From Hansfordia pulvinata (lineage: Eukaryota; Ascomycota; Sordariomycetes; Xylariales): 64,000 bases of DNA. A program made the position numbers and the translations under genes. Positions 46,101 through 56,317 of the stretch are shown here, piece by piece (position 1 is the first letter of the stretch; each line of letters begins with the position of its first letter). The stretch covers positions 2,728,001 through 2,792,000 of the forward strand of contig BJKQ01000003.1 of the NCBI GenBank assembly GCA_006538405.1, read 5' to 3'. Below the pieces are notes generated by a model that worked only from the letters and a program-made list of their open reading frames with translations, was not told the origin of the DNA and searched no databases.

Positions 46101-46441
46101 CGGCGCCCGAGGATGAGCCATGGCCTGGTATTGAGGACGCTGAGAACCTGGACCCCGCGGCAACGATATCACAGCGCAGCGACCTGGATCACAGTCAGCA
46201 CGGCAACATTGACATTCACATCGACGCCGATGCCGTGGTCAGCAGTGGAGACGAGGACGAAGGGGCGCCTAGCCGGAGGACCAGCCGCGCTGCCTCGAGC
46301 GTGCCCAGCGAGTATCCCAGCACGCAACGGGCTTGGACGGCTGCAGCTGAAGAGGAGGGCGATCACCGCATGGGAGGCGGCGCGGGCGAGCACGACGGCC
46401 CTGGGTTCAGGGTGTTTGAGGATGGCGATGGCGGGGCCTGA
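43160..46441 (+). CDS. Large conserved-looking fungal protein with N-terminal Cys/His cluster, coiled coil and acidic tail
   Basis: A single exon encodes 1093 aa with an uninterrupted frame; the ATG at 43160 is the first. Residues about 36-85 hold a likely metal-binding cluster (PCNFVDLNQGANGPKCGCRRFW ... FCMCSHHACYHDD, quoted in two parts). Proline-rich sequence follows, then a short coiled coil (about 295-357). An ordered domain (about 415-680) contains EIEVVFLPFALKGVWL, DWLLPRACPPGG, HSWVPLRKIHKDSRLRFLTP and CWGWQRLRELSRVYP. A basic Ser/Pro/His-rich region and an acidic Asp/Glu tract (about 878-955) end the protein. I do not recognise the family. A Trp-rich ordered domain plus an acidic tail suggests a nuclear or chromatin-linked scaffold, which is only a guess. 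Confidence 0.75.
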   Translation: MAGLGPDFVLPNSPFFNIHDDAPVAAPSPTFTGGPCNFVDLNQGANGPKCGCRRFWSRPAHAPGDSSLADQGAFCMCSHHACYHDDAPGPVAPTVPAMPLHVQVGQENERPKANREPLTPVLPDLPFHLTQILGQTPGLDAPKKDSPTFNGHPPGDANSQRDGTNSVPARQPSIPDTLSWNRFLMTQPDLGSLLPPIPSQCLMSSQPSSTTSSARVTYLKPFAGKGLQTLGGHKSKLRDSVQPTREDHATVDEDATEPNTHLSVDDEQTVENTPRSARDAELSPRQSQVDASRASRGNFQELSNLLQGHEHRLDRLENVSFSAAAHDDCHEKHDQADLRVTELEYRVTEVEKMLNDSSSHADASHTSDVNGSIDSSASFTTDPAGNKIDRAELFSELQSLRAQLSQLQDSSPFTSYNRPWEIEVVFLPFALKGVWLTSNDFNNSQRAAGSLATDADSWTQLPSSHGSVDLHSPGYAEWTGPEFETDWLLPRACPPGGMVDKRLRSRGLVKNVKVRGPDARSVQKAIGDAFGTLFRTFSRMQANVHHGSSTHHRVDKFLGLQHSWVPLRKIHKDSRLRFLTPAEMITPTFWDVQFLTSSIVMKATDTHRLYITQPEAYLQDQDAYDNCWGWQRLRELSRVYPDSQSSEDVPEADAKEDCWFWNDRLDENATSANSSQDLSLRQVPPSRMLRTTTSPSPHILSARRGVSRVSSSSEARRKSRPLHVRTTSMPPTVAAPFMASSPLYQQAGSRRVASYAHPHDHRRLPPLATGRPAMATVFSSSKRHSIARSPSARVAAAARWFTASPSPMPELANNPGATARRQRHPAPIPQQRGHHQQHPNPHPRAMTPYYATPYSIVPGVAAAADTRSNRSAGGGTIVIWDDGDDDVHVVDIDLDNGSGTDIFEEDDDDENGMTDFSIDIDNENGDEDEDEGEDSQMRDLDNEDVDLGLDAEFSLGLSGTGWISGASQEDDSQARQGVSGAAPEDEPWPGIEDAENLDPAATISQRSDLDHSQHGNIDIHIDADAVVSSGDEDEGAPSRRTSRAASSVPSEYPSTQRAWTAAAEEEGDHRMGGGAGEHDGPGFRVFEDGDGGA

Positions 46442-48186
46442 GCACTGTCCAGGGTCGTTGCTGCTTCTAAATCTGTCATGCTGAGAGCAGATCGAAGCGA
46501 ATGACCTGGTCCAAACGCCGCGACTCAGGGCTAGGGAGGGATTTGGATACGATGATGCGATTACGAACACAACACGAACAAACAGAACCAAGAGCGATTC
46601 TGTTTGACCAGGATCAAGTTGACGCCCATTGACAGTACATGTACTGTCACCACGGGTGCACCCAAATGCCCATGCCCGATGTGGTCACGAATTGCATGGA
46701 GTCCGGGTGGAAGGAGCAGGGATGCCATTTCTTTATCTCACAATGTTTTTTTTTTTTTTTTGGATCATTTGATTCAGGGTTGGGGCGACATCTCCTGTCA
46801 TGACGAGCGAAGCAAAGCAAGCAGGCCTTCAGTGGCGTTCATGGTTTTTCTCGACGAATATTTGCTTGCCAATGTGTGGTCGGCGAAAACGGATTTACGT
46901 GGGATGGCGGGGTTTGCCCGTCACTAATCGCACGACCCGGCACCTTCTTGTCATATTTCGCGCACCCCCTTTTCTGGATATATGGCGCACGACTCGAGCT
47001 GGGTGAGGGTGCGATGGGTTGTGGTGGGCTGGTGATGGCAGATGAAGCGTGATTCCTCGCGCCGCTCTGATGGGGTTCAGATCGAACGAGGGGACTGAGA
47101 GACAGGATGCAGGTATCTTGTCGTGCTTGTAATCTGTGCACTGATATGTATGTATGTACGCGATACACGAGAGGCGCGGGTGCGAGGCCAGCGCACACCT
47201 CGCTGGACTGATAGATAGAAACGCACAAACCTATTCTCCTCTACATCATTTCCGAAATCGTCGTCGTGACTTGAGATAATCAGTCGGAACAGCAATACTC
47301 GCTACTCGCTCTGACAATATGACGGGACTGTAAGGTTCTTGACTTTATGCTGCAGGAACTTGGGCTCATGGCCCAGTAAAACTGCCGGTCATGTCTGTGG
47401 CAGAACGAAGATGTAGAACAGAAGAGGCGGATCCTATGCTTTCAATGCTTCGGCATCATATTAATACAACTTGACGTTACGTGCTATGTATCATGATCTC
47501 CAGTCATTATCATCCGGACCTGGAAAGATCTCTGCTGGAGACCCTATCTCCTTAGTCCATGCCATCCACACAAGTTGACACACCCCAGATCCAGCACGGC
47601 CCTTCCCAACAGGACCAGCGACTTCCCGGTTCTTCCCTGAATGGGCTCGCCTGGCGAACTGTTGACCGTGTTTTCAGCATATCGACTGGCTGGTGGCGGC
47701 GCAGGCTGTGCTGCTGCGTGGATGGTCAGTGGCTTCCGGCTCTGCGCAGCGCCGGCGCACACCCACCGTGGCGATGATGTTCAGCCAGCGCAGAAAGGCG
47801 GGCGTGGCTTGGGTGCAAACCTCATATACACAGGGCTAGATGGTGAGAGTAAGAGTGGTCTCTTCCCTCGCAGGGGTGGTTGAGAGCGGTCATCTCTCGT
47901 GGGTGACTGCATGCTAAGGGTTTGCCGCTGGCTGGCTTCGAAGGAGCGCCATCCTCTGCGGCGCCGCTCTGGTCTTTGTGCAGTTCACGGTCTCCCAGCA
48001 ACCAATATCACTTTGCAAGTCCCGGGACGGGGAGCAGGCAGACAGGCTGGTTCTGGGAGGTTCTGGGCAATTTGCCGTGATGCCGTGACGAATATAATCA
48101 CCAACCGGCATGCCCGTCACCATTGCCTTCCCCTGACCAGATGGAACTGTATCGGCCCCGCGCTATCATCGTAGAGAGGAACGCGA
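46442..48186. other. Convergent intergenic region
   Basis: The 3' ends of the 1093-aa gene (plus) and imp4 (minus) face each other. I see a T16 tract (46746-46761) and no gene in 1.7 kb. Confidence 0.55.
46746..46761. repeat. Poly-T tract (T16)
   Basis: Sixteen T about 300 bp past the stop codon of the 1093-aa protein gene, probably part of its 3' processing region. Confidence 0.85.
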
Positions 48187-49148
48187 TCACAAATAGTCCT
48201 TCTTGCGGCTGGTGCGGGTGTACTGGTTGAGGTGCCACTCGACGTCGCCGTCCTTGTTGTCGAGGGTGCCGCCGCGGATCTCGAAGAGCTTCATGGACAT
48301 GCGGGGCCGACCTCGGAGAGCTCGACGCTGTCGTAGCCGGTGCGGACGAAGACGTGGTGGCGGACCTCGATGGCGTCGTCGATGTTCTTGAAGGTGACGA
48401 CGCGGCTGCCGAGCTTGGCCTTGGAGGTCAGGGGGTCGCGCGGGGGAAGACGTGCTTGAGGATCTTGACGACGCGCTGGCCCAGGCGCGAGGTGAAGCCC
48501 TCGAAGATGAGGTGGGGGTACGACTCGCTGACGGTGCCGCGGATGGAGTTGGGGATGTCGTGGCGCAGGACGACGTTGTGGAGGGAGAAGGAGGCGGTGG
48601 GGCCGTGGGGGAAGTGCGAGAGGGTCAGGGCGGTGGGCACGCCGCGGTGCTCGTGCAGCAGGAGGATGTCGGACAGGCCCGAGGCCTGCGCGGAGCGGGT
48701 CAGGTCGGGCAGGACCAGGTTGCCGCGGTTGAGGCGGATGGCCGTGGGCAGCAGCAGGCGGATCTCCTTGGCGAAGGCGGCCAGGCGGGCCGAGGGATCG
48801 CGGCTGGTGGTTACGAGGACGCGGGGGTCGACGATCCCGGACAGCTGCGCGTACTCGTCGTCGAGGTCGAGGTCCTGGTCGGCGGTGCGGTCCGGGCGCG
48901 ACTCGTCGTAGACGAAGTCGCGGCGCAGCTCTTTGTCGTTGGCGATGCTCGGGTCGAGGCTGCGGCCGCTGGCCAGCGACTCGCGCAGCTTGGCCCGCTT
49001 CTCGCTGATCTCGGCGTCGCGCAGCAGCAGGGCGCGCCGGTAGAGGTAATCGCGGCGCTGGCGAGCTTGTTTGCGCTGCGGGTGGGGATGTCAGTCCGTG
49101 ATGCAGTGGAGCGACGAGGGTCTGGTATCTGTCGAGACTCACAATCAT
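48187..49148 (-). CDS. IMP4: U3 snoRNP protein Imp4 (Brix domain); two one-base frameshifts in this sequence
   Basis: Needed for early 18S pre-rRNA cleavages in the nucleolus as part of the U3 snoRNP / small-subunit processome. Exon 1 is only ATG-ATT (49148-49143). A 67-nt intron (49142-49076, GTGAGT...CAG) leads to [20 protein letters not shown], the family's N-terminus. The Brix domain runs from [20 protein letters not shown] through [20 protein letters not shown] and [20 protein letters not shown] to [20 protein letters not shown] and ends [10 protein letters not shown]...RTSRKKDYL. The frame changes at the G5 run 48442-48446 ([12 protein letters not shown]) and again at the G4 run 48303-48306 (SEVGPRMSMKL). 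One extra base at each gives an intact 298-aa protein of normal length. The gene is essential in yeast, so assembly error is the best reading. Confidence 0.93.
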
Positions 49149-50467
49149 TTTAACGTTAATCTACGATACTCCGGCAAGCGAATGTGGAATTTGTGTAGAC
49201 ACGGCCGGCAGTTGTGAAAGTGGTGGCAGTGGTGGTGGTGGTGGTGAGCCGGAGCGGCGTCGGGCCTGGATTGAAGGCTGAAGGCTGTATGTAGGTTGGC
49301 AATTGGGGACGAGGTTCAACTGTGCCGCCCAGTGAATGCTGCCGGTGCTACCGGCAGCGACAATCACTTTTTTCCTCGAGGCCGGCCTTATCGGCAGCGA
49401 TAAGCACCCGGCAGCGGTACCTGTACCCGCTGATGGGCAGCCGGTGCGACGGCGGGTGGGCGGTACTCGTACCTCGAGGTCCCGACAGCCGGGGTCCTGC
49501 CCCGCCGTGCCCTCCAGTGTGACTCTGGAGAGCGTCTTCCATTCGTTTATTAGCGGGACGGGGACGTCACGATGTCCACGAGCCAGCCTATTCCGGCATT
49601 TTCACCTTTTTTCTGTCATGACCATTCAATCCGTTAGGTATGTCGCGATCGATCTTGTGTAAGTCGTCCCATGCGGATGAGTACCTGAAATAGACGGAAT
49701 AGAACCAATGCCGTCGCTTTAACGCGACGAGTAGAGCCCTATGAGGGGAAAGGGCCGGCCCATTAACCGATTTCTCAGTGCGTTCAGGTTGGTATTCTTT
49801 CGTATTTTTGCGCCCTGCTATGCGGCGCACGGCACGGTGTCTGCCCCATCAGCCCTTTACGGCGCAATTGACGGAGTACCCAGTACCGTCACGTCACGGT
49901 CCCATCGCTGGTAACGCGCCTGGGTCCGTTTATCCTCCAAGTGAATTCAATGTTTGGTCATTGCCCGAGATATGGCGACGACAGACATGTCGCAGCAGAG
50001 ATTAAACCATTGGATCAGTCTGCTAGGTAGCAACACGGCAACAATAATATTCGTTCATGTGCGTTGCACGTAAGCGTTGAGTCTGGGTTGGCGTCGCACA
50101 GCGCCCGCAGCTTCCCGCAGGTATTGTAATGAAGGTACCTGGCTGTACTTGGGTAGTGTTGGCGACGGGCTGGCGTTCCGTCCCAAACCGCGAATTCGAC
50201 TTCCCCTCCATCCCGCCAGTCGCTGCGTGCCTTCCGCACCCAAGCATTGGCTGCGATTTCTGTTTCCGTTTCTTCTCAACGCCTGACTACGGCCCCATCC
50301 CATCACCATTCCTCGCCGCCCCCACAAACCACTTCGCTACAACACCGCGAGCCATCACCGACCTCCCCAACCCATAGGGCGCACCTCACCCGAGTCGCCC
50401 GCTTCCCCTCCTGGTCGCCCCGGCCCTGCTTCCTCCCGGCCCCAACACCCCCGACCATCGCCAGACC
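49149..50467. other. Divergent promoter region between imp4 and upf1
   Basis: 1.3 kb between two divergent starts, both RNA-metabolism genes. No gene recognised. It contains one TACTCGTA (49464) and a GGT/ACC-type simple repeat near 49220-49245. Confidence 0.6.
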
Positions 50468-53400
50468 ATGGAGGGCGCATTCACCCATCTCGGCAATCAC
50501 CTCGTTTCCGACTCGGCCGCCCACATCAACGCCGGCGACGACGACCTCTCCACCATCGGCGACCCCGACGACCGTCTCCTCTACGCGAATGGCGCCAACT
50601 TCCCGGGCCGCGGAGGTGCTGGCTTGAGCAGCAACAGCCCTAAGGCCAGTGCCTCCTCGACCACGCCCCAGCCTGCTGCCGCAGGTCGCAGACGCAACGA
50701 CGATGACGACAACAAGACGGAGAACCCCGAGGACGATGACGACGACGCCGATAGCAACGGTGCAGTGGCACAGATCAATTTCATTCAAACCCTGAGCCTC
50801 ACGGAGCCTCGCACCGAGCAGAACCCTCTTCCCGCCCATGCTTGCGCGTATGTCTAACCCTCTCACGTGTCACCTCTTGCGAGCAAAGAAACTTACCTTC
50901 CCTAGTTACTGTGGTATTCACTCGCCGTCCTCCGTCGTCAAGTGCCTGGCTTGCAACAAGTGGTTCTGCAGCGCCCGTGGAAACGCCAGCTCCGCCCATA
51001 TCGTCAACCACCTTGTCCGCGCCCGCCACAAGGAAGTCCAACTTCACCCCGAGTCGACCCTTGGCGACACAATCCTCGAGTGTTACAACTGCGGTACCAA
51101 GAATGTCTTCCTTCTCGGCTTCATTCCCGCAAAGTCCGACTCTGTTGTTGTCCTCCTCTGTCGCCAGCCCTGTGCAGCCGCATCCTCCTCGAAGGATATG
51201 AACTGGGACATTTCGCGCTGGCAGCCTCTCATTGAGGACCGCATCTTCCTCGAATGGCTCGTCGCGCGCCCCTCAGACCAGGAGCAGGTCCGCGCTCGTC
51301 ACCTCACCCCCAACCAGATCGCGAAGCTCGAGGAGATGTGGAAGGAGAACTCGTCTGCCACGTTCCACGACCTCGAAAAGGCCGCCACCCTCGACGACGA
51401 CCCGCACCCCGTCCTGCTCAAGTACGAAGATCCATTCCAGTACCAGAACATCTTTGGCCCACTCGTCAAGATGGAATCCGACTACGACAAGAAGCTCAAG
51501 GAGGCCCAATCCGAGGAAGGTCTCGTTGTTCGCTGGGACATGGGTCTGAACACCAAGCACCTTGCCAGCTTCACCTTCCCCAAGCTCGAGTCAGGCGATG
51601 TCAAACTTGCCGTCGGCGACGAGATGCGCCTCAAGTATAAGGGCGAGTTGCGTCCCACGTGGGAAGGTGTCGGCTACGTGATCAAGATCCCCAACAACCA
51701 GTCTGACGAGGTCACCCTCGAGCTGCGCAAGACGGGCAACGACAAGTCCATTCCTACCGAGTGCACCCACAACTTCTCTGCCGACTACGTCTGGAAGGCC
51801 ACTTCCTACGACCGCATGCAGGCCGCTATGAAGACCTTTGCCGTCGACGAGATGAGTGTGTCTGGATATATCTTCCACAAGCTGCTCGGCCACGAAGTCG
51901 CCGTTGCGCCCATGAAGACCAACCTGCCTAAGAAGTTCAGCGTTCCTGGTCTCCCAGAGCTCAACAGCAGCCAGATCAGCGCGATCAAGAACGTCTTGTC
52001 CACCCCGCTCAGCTTGATTCAGGGCCCTCCCGGTACCGGCAAGACTGTCACTTCGGCTACGATCATCTACCATCTGGCCAAGATGAACAACGGCCAGGTT
52101 CTCGTTTGCGCCCCTTCCAACGTCGCCGTCGACCAGTTGTGCGAACGCATCAACCTGACCGGACTCAAAGTCGTCCGTCTCACTGCCAAGTCGCGCGAGG
52201 ACGTGGAATCTTCTGTCAGCTTCCTGGCTCTGCACGAACAGGTCCGCATGCTGGACAGCAACCCCGAGCTCATGAAGCTATCTCAGCTCAAGAGCGAACT
52301 TGGCGAGCTGTCTTCGGCCGACGAGAAGAAGTTCAAGCAGCTGACCCGCGCCGCCGAGCGTGAGATTCTGAGCAACGCCGATGTTGTCTGCTGCACGTGT
52401 GTTGGTGCTGGCGACCCGCGCCTGTCCAAGATCAAGTTCCGCAATGTGCTCATTGACGAATCCACCCAGTCAGCCGAGCCCGAGTGCATGATTCCCCTGG
52501 TCCTCGGTTGCAAGCAGGTCGTTCTTGTTGGTGACCACAAGCAGCTTGGTCCTGTTATCATGAACAAGAAGGCCGCCAAGGCAGGACTCAACCAGTCGCT
52601 TTTCGAGCGTCTCGTGCGTCTGCAGTTCACCCCTATCCGCCTCAACATCCAGTACCGCATGCATCCGTGCCTCTCCGAGTTCCCCTCCAACATGTTCTAC
52701 GAGGGCTCTCTGCAGAACGGCGTCTCCGCCCCGAACCGCATCCGCAAAGACGTCGACTTCCCCTGGCCTGTTGGTGAAATGCCCATGATGTTCTGGTCCA
52801 ACCTGGGAAGCGAGGAAATTTCCGCCTCTGGTACCTCCTACCTCAACCGCACAGAGGCTCAGAACGTTGAGAAGATTGTCACGCGCTTCTTCAAGGCTGG
52901 CGTCCGCCCGGGCGACATTGGTGTCATCACCCCGTACGAAGGCCAGCGCAGCTACATCGTCAACACCATGCAGTCCACAGGCTCCTACAAAAAGGAGCAA
53001 TACAAGGAAGTGGAGGTTGCCTCTGTCGATGCTTTCCAGGGTCGTGAGAAGGACTTCATCGTTCTCTCTTGTGTGCGCTCCAACGACAACCAAGGTATCG
53101 GTTTCATGTCGGACCCGCGGCGTCTCAACGTCGCTCTTACCCGTGCCAAGTACGGCCTGGTCATCATCGGTAACCCCAAGGTCCTATCCAAGCACGAGCT
53201 CTGGCACCACTTGCTGGTCCACTTCAAGGAGCGTAAGTGTTTGGTCGAGGGTGTCTTGACCAACCTGCAGACCTCGCTCCTGCAGTTCAGCCGCCCCAAG
53301 AACAGTTTCCGCCAGCGCCTCCAGCAACAGTCCTCTTACGCCCCTAGCGGCTATCCCCAGTCTCGCTCTGGAGGTATGAATGGCCACGGCCAGGACTTCG

Positions 53401-53882
53401 AGGCCGGTTCGATGCTGTCCTATATCCCTGATGATGTTTCGAGTCTTCACAGCTCCGCGTTGGGCGGCGCCGGTATTGCCAACACTGCCTTCCCTCAAGG
53501 TTTCTCCAGCTTCAACCCGGAGCAGTGGCCTGGACTTCCAGGCTTCAACACGGGATCTGCCGGACGCGTGGGCGGGAAGAGGCAAGCCCGTGGCGCTGAG
53601 AGTGTCGCCGGCGAAAGTGTAGCCACGTCTGAATACACTGACGCCAGCTCCAGCGTTATTGGCGCTAAGGGCGTGGGACAGGGAGGTGCCAGCCTTGGTG
53701 CTGGCCTGCAGGACGCCTTCCGTCACCGACCTGCCTCTTATACCCAGAGCGACCGCCTCCGAAGCTTTGTCGAGAGCGCTCGGCCCGGTTACCCCGCTAA
53801 CGGCTACCGACGGCCGTACGACGACGACGAGAAGAGCGTTAGCACCGCGTTTGCAAGCCAAGTTGGCAGCGGATTCGACTGA
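50468..53882 (+). CDS. UPF1: Upf1/NAM7/RENT1 ATP-dependent RNA helicase of nonsense-mediated mRNA decay
   Basis: Two exons, 50468-50847 and 50906-53882, give 1118 aa; the 58-nt intron (GTATGT...TAG) splits the Ala codon of HACA|YCGIH. A disordered acidic N-terminus ([16 protein letters not shown]) precedes the Cys/His domain that binds Upf2 (about residues 126-240: [20 protein letters not shown] ... [14 protein letters not shown]). SF1 helicase motifs: GPPGTGKT (about 500), [10 protein letters not shown] (about 644), [16 protein letters not shown] (about 709), [20 protein letters not shown] and [19 protein letters not shown]. The C-terminal tail (from about 930) is Ser/Gly-rich. It acts in the cytoplasm on premature-stop mRNAs. 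The frame is intact and the length is typical for a filamentous fungus. Confidence 0.97.
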
Positions 53883-55224
53883 TAAGACGACTGACAAGTT
53901 TACGACGACAAGGCTTATATTAAAACTACATGATTCATACGCGATCGACGAATGCTAGGCCGGGCGAGGTCACTTGAGCGTGAGCATCGCACAAGCAGAC
54001 CGGCCTCGACGGCGAGTTGACCACTCAACAGCCGATTGGCAAGCCACACACAAGTTGCTCAGCCTCATGGCCAGCCGCAGGAAGTGCCCTGTCCCATTGC
54101 GGGTCAACATGCAGCGTATCCTTGCGACTCGCCCAGGACGAAGCAGAGTTGCACTCCCGGCCACGCTGCGTCATGCTTTGATGTCGCAATGTCACATCGA
54201 GTGCACCATGGACAGATGTTTGGCGGCCTAGCTATGCAACTGTTTACGAAAATAAGGCGCGAGGCAGTCATAGCGATAATAGGCAGAGTCCTCGAGATGA
54301 GTTGCTTCAGGCGGGCTGCCGGCCATGGCTTTCAAGGCACGGGCTGCCGACTTGCAGCACGCAGCCCGCGCTCCGAAAGGCACTTTTGGACGTCAGTCAT
54401 TAGCTGTGACTTGGACCTGATACTGATACAGGAGATATGAGGTATGTGGCCAGGGGAAGGAAGACACGGGTCTTTGGCCCAAGTCAGGAGAAAAGGGATC
54501 ACGCGCCCATGCGGAGGAAGTAAGGTGACGCGTCCAGCAGTTGTTCGCACATCCATAGTCGCTCATTAATCTACACTCGCTTTCACACACCACGGCACAC
54601 TTTGAGGTGATCGTATTGCCGTTCCCTGGGATGAGCCCCGCGCAAGGCTCTGACCCTGGACATCTAGCCGATGTGCACATGTGAGATCTGCGTCGGGTCT
54701 CGCATGAATGGACCAGCTTTGGGAAGATCCGCAAGTACGAGTATGCACCCACGGCACAGCCTTGACTATCTGTACCTATGGAACGCACCTCTCAGTCAGG
54801 TGTCCCATAGCCGGTCCTGTGATTCGCTCGCGAATGTGCAGAAACTGTCAAATCAGACACGAGGAGGCGCCTCCCTAGACCAGAAGCGAATGGTGAGGCC
54901 AATTTCCCCTCTTCACTAGCCTGCGCGGCAGCCGTGCAATGCTACCCAAACAGAAGGTTAATGCGTCGCCGGCTTGACAGCCACGCCTACTTCCTCGCGA
55001 GACTAAGCGCTCTTCGGCATCGAGGTGCTGCACGACTGCGCCATGTCGACAACTCGGTGCTCACGGAATCATGGCACAGAAGCTCAGAGGAAGGCCCCGG
55101 GTGATGGGCTATGGCAACACGGGCGGCGGGGATCCTTTCGGTGGGAACGAGTTTCCCGGAATGTATTGCATTCTGTTGAGGGCCTAGAGTGTATGTAGTC
55201 GAGTTATCATACATGGACGGTGTG
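53883..55224. other. Intergenic region between upf1 and the amyloid-motif protein gene
   Basis: 1.3 kb, convergent. No gene recognised on either strand, and I see no third member of the NLR cluster here. One TACGAGTA lies at 54736. Confidence 0.55.
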
Positions 55225-55755
55225 CTATTGCTTCCCAAAATTGAACGTTGATCCGGTGAAGCTCGCGCCAGAGAACTGACTCCCACTGCCCGAGTTGATA
55301 TTGTTGGATCCATTGAACGCGTTGTTCATGGTGCCTCCGCCAGTGTTGTAGAAACTGTGCTGCTTCCCGGATGCCGCGATCGAATGATCCAGACTCTTCT
55401 CTGCATCTTGGAGCTCCTTCAAGACGCTGGGGTCGACCTTTGGGTGATTCGATAAAAGCTTCAGCATATTCATGACGAGGTCCTCCAGTCTCTTGCCTCT
55501 TTTGACCAGCTTGTTGTACTGAGCCAGCCTCTGGCTGGCCGGTGCTTGTACCAGGACTGAGACCAGATCGTCGCAATCCATTGCGTCGGTAGCTAGGCCG
55601 TCGGGCAGAGCGCCGCTGACACCTCTAGCGGCCCTCTCCACGAGCAGCAGCTGTTGGCACGCCGACCTGGTTGGCTCGGGAAGCTCCGGGATCATCGTTT
55701 TGCAGGCCTGGCTACAATTGCCTAGAGATGACAGACAGGCGTCGGACGAGGCCAT
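55225..55755 (-). CDS. Putative NLR-partner effector with C-terminal amyloid-signalling motif
   Basis: A single exon encodes 176 aa; the ATG at 55755 is first in frame. Residues 1-130 are predominantly helical with five cysteines (7, 14, 18, 33, 61) and a charged helix pair (about 72-123, including LVKRGKRLEDLVMNMLKLLS and LKELQDAEKSLD). I see no signal peptide or membrane helix and do not recognise the fold; it is shorter than a HeLo domain. Residues 137-176 switch to Gly/Asn/Ser/Phe-rich sequence with roughly 10-residue periodicity, with core NINSGSGSQFSGAS and end FNFGKQ. The segment 142-174 matches residues 18-50 of the adjacent NLR at 20 of 33 positions. In known fungal pairs such a C-terminal motif receives an amyloid template from the NLR and activates a cell-death or enzymatic N-terminal domain. 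That role here is inferred from architecture and adjacency. Confidence 0.78.
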   Translation of the reverse strand: MASSDACLSSLGNCSQACKTMIPELPEPTRSACQQLLLVERAARGVSGALPDGLATDAMDCDDLVSVLVQAPASQRLAQYNKLVKRGKRLEDLVMNMLKLLSNHPKVDPSVLKELQDAEKSLDHSIAASGKQHSFYNTGGGTMNNAFNGSNNINSGSGSQFSGASFTGSTFNFGKQ

Positions 55756-56317
55756 GTTGACTTGACGAGAGGAAGGGACTGTTTAAAAGCGTCAGCATGA
55801 AGGGCACCGCAAGGGCCATCGTTGACGTACTTGTTGTCCTTGCTGGAAGTGGTCGGCCGTGATGATGGTCGACTTGGTCGGGGGACATGACGGTCAAGGT
55901 CAGCGAGTCCTCACGAGAGGGCACCTCGCTCATTTGTATTCCAGCTGGCGCGGTTAGTCGAAAGCGGCTCGGCGAGGATTGGATCGTCCGAAACACACCG
56001 CATGTCAGCCCCATCTCCGGGACGCGACGCTTCGACCAATGGCAATGGAATCAGGCTGCCAGCCACTCACTCGCCAGGGAGGTCTGCACCCTGAAGCGGG
56101 GTTTCTTGGAGATCCCGTCCCTCGTGTCCTTTTCCTACCACCCCGTACTATTGCTCCCCTGTCCCTACACGGCACCAGACGGTGAGAAAAGAGAGCACTG
56201 TTCTTGCCCTGCCGCCAGTTTCCTCCTTCTCGTTGATAATCACCCATTAAAAGCCGTGCGCCAAACGACTTGAGGTCACGTCCCCTGCCAAGGGGATGGC
56301 CTCATCTGCCTTAAACA
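55756..56317. promoter_or_regulatory. Shared divergent promoter of the effector/NLR pair
   Basis: 562 bp separates the two start codons, so both genes must be driven from here. Leader introns are possible on the effector side (GTACGT on the minus strand near 55828, AAACAG near 55782). An out-of-frame ATG at 56296, 22 nt before the NLR start, would open a short overlapping upstream frame and may lower NLR translation. Confidence 0.5.

Noticed and set aside
48452..49153. Plus-strand 233-codon frame
   Set aside because: Antisense shadow of imp4; no motif.
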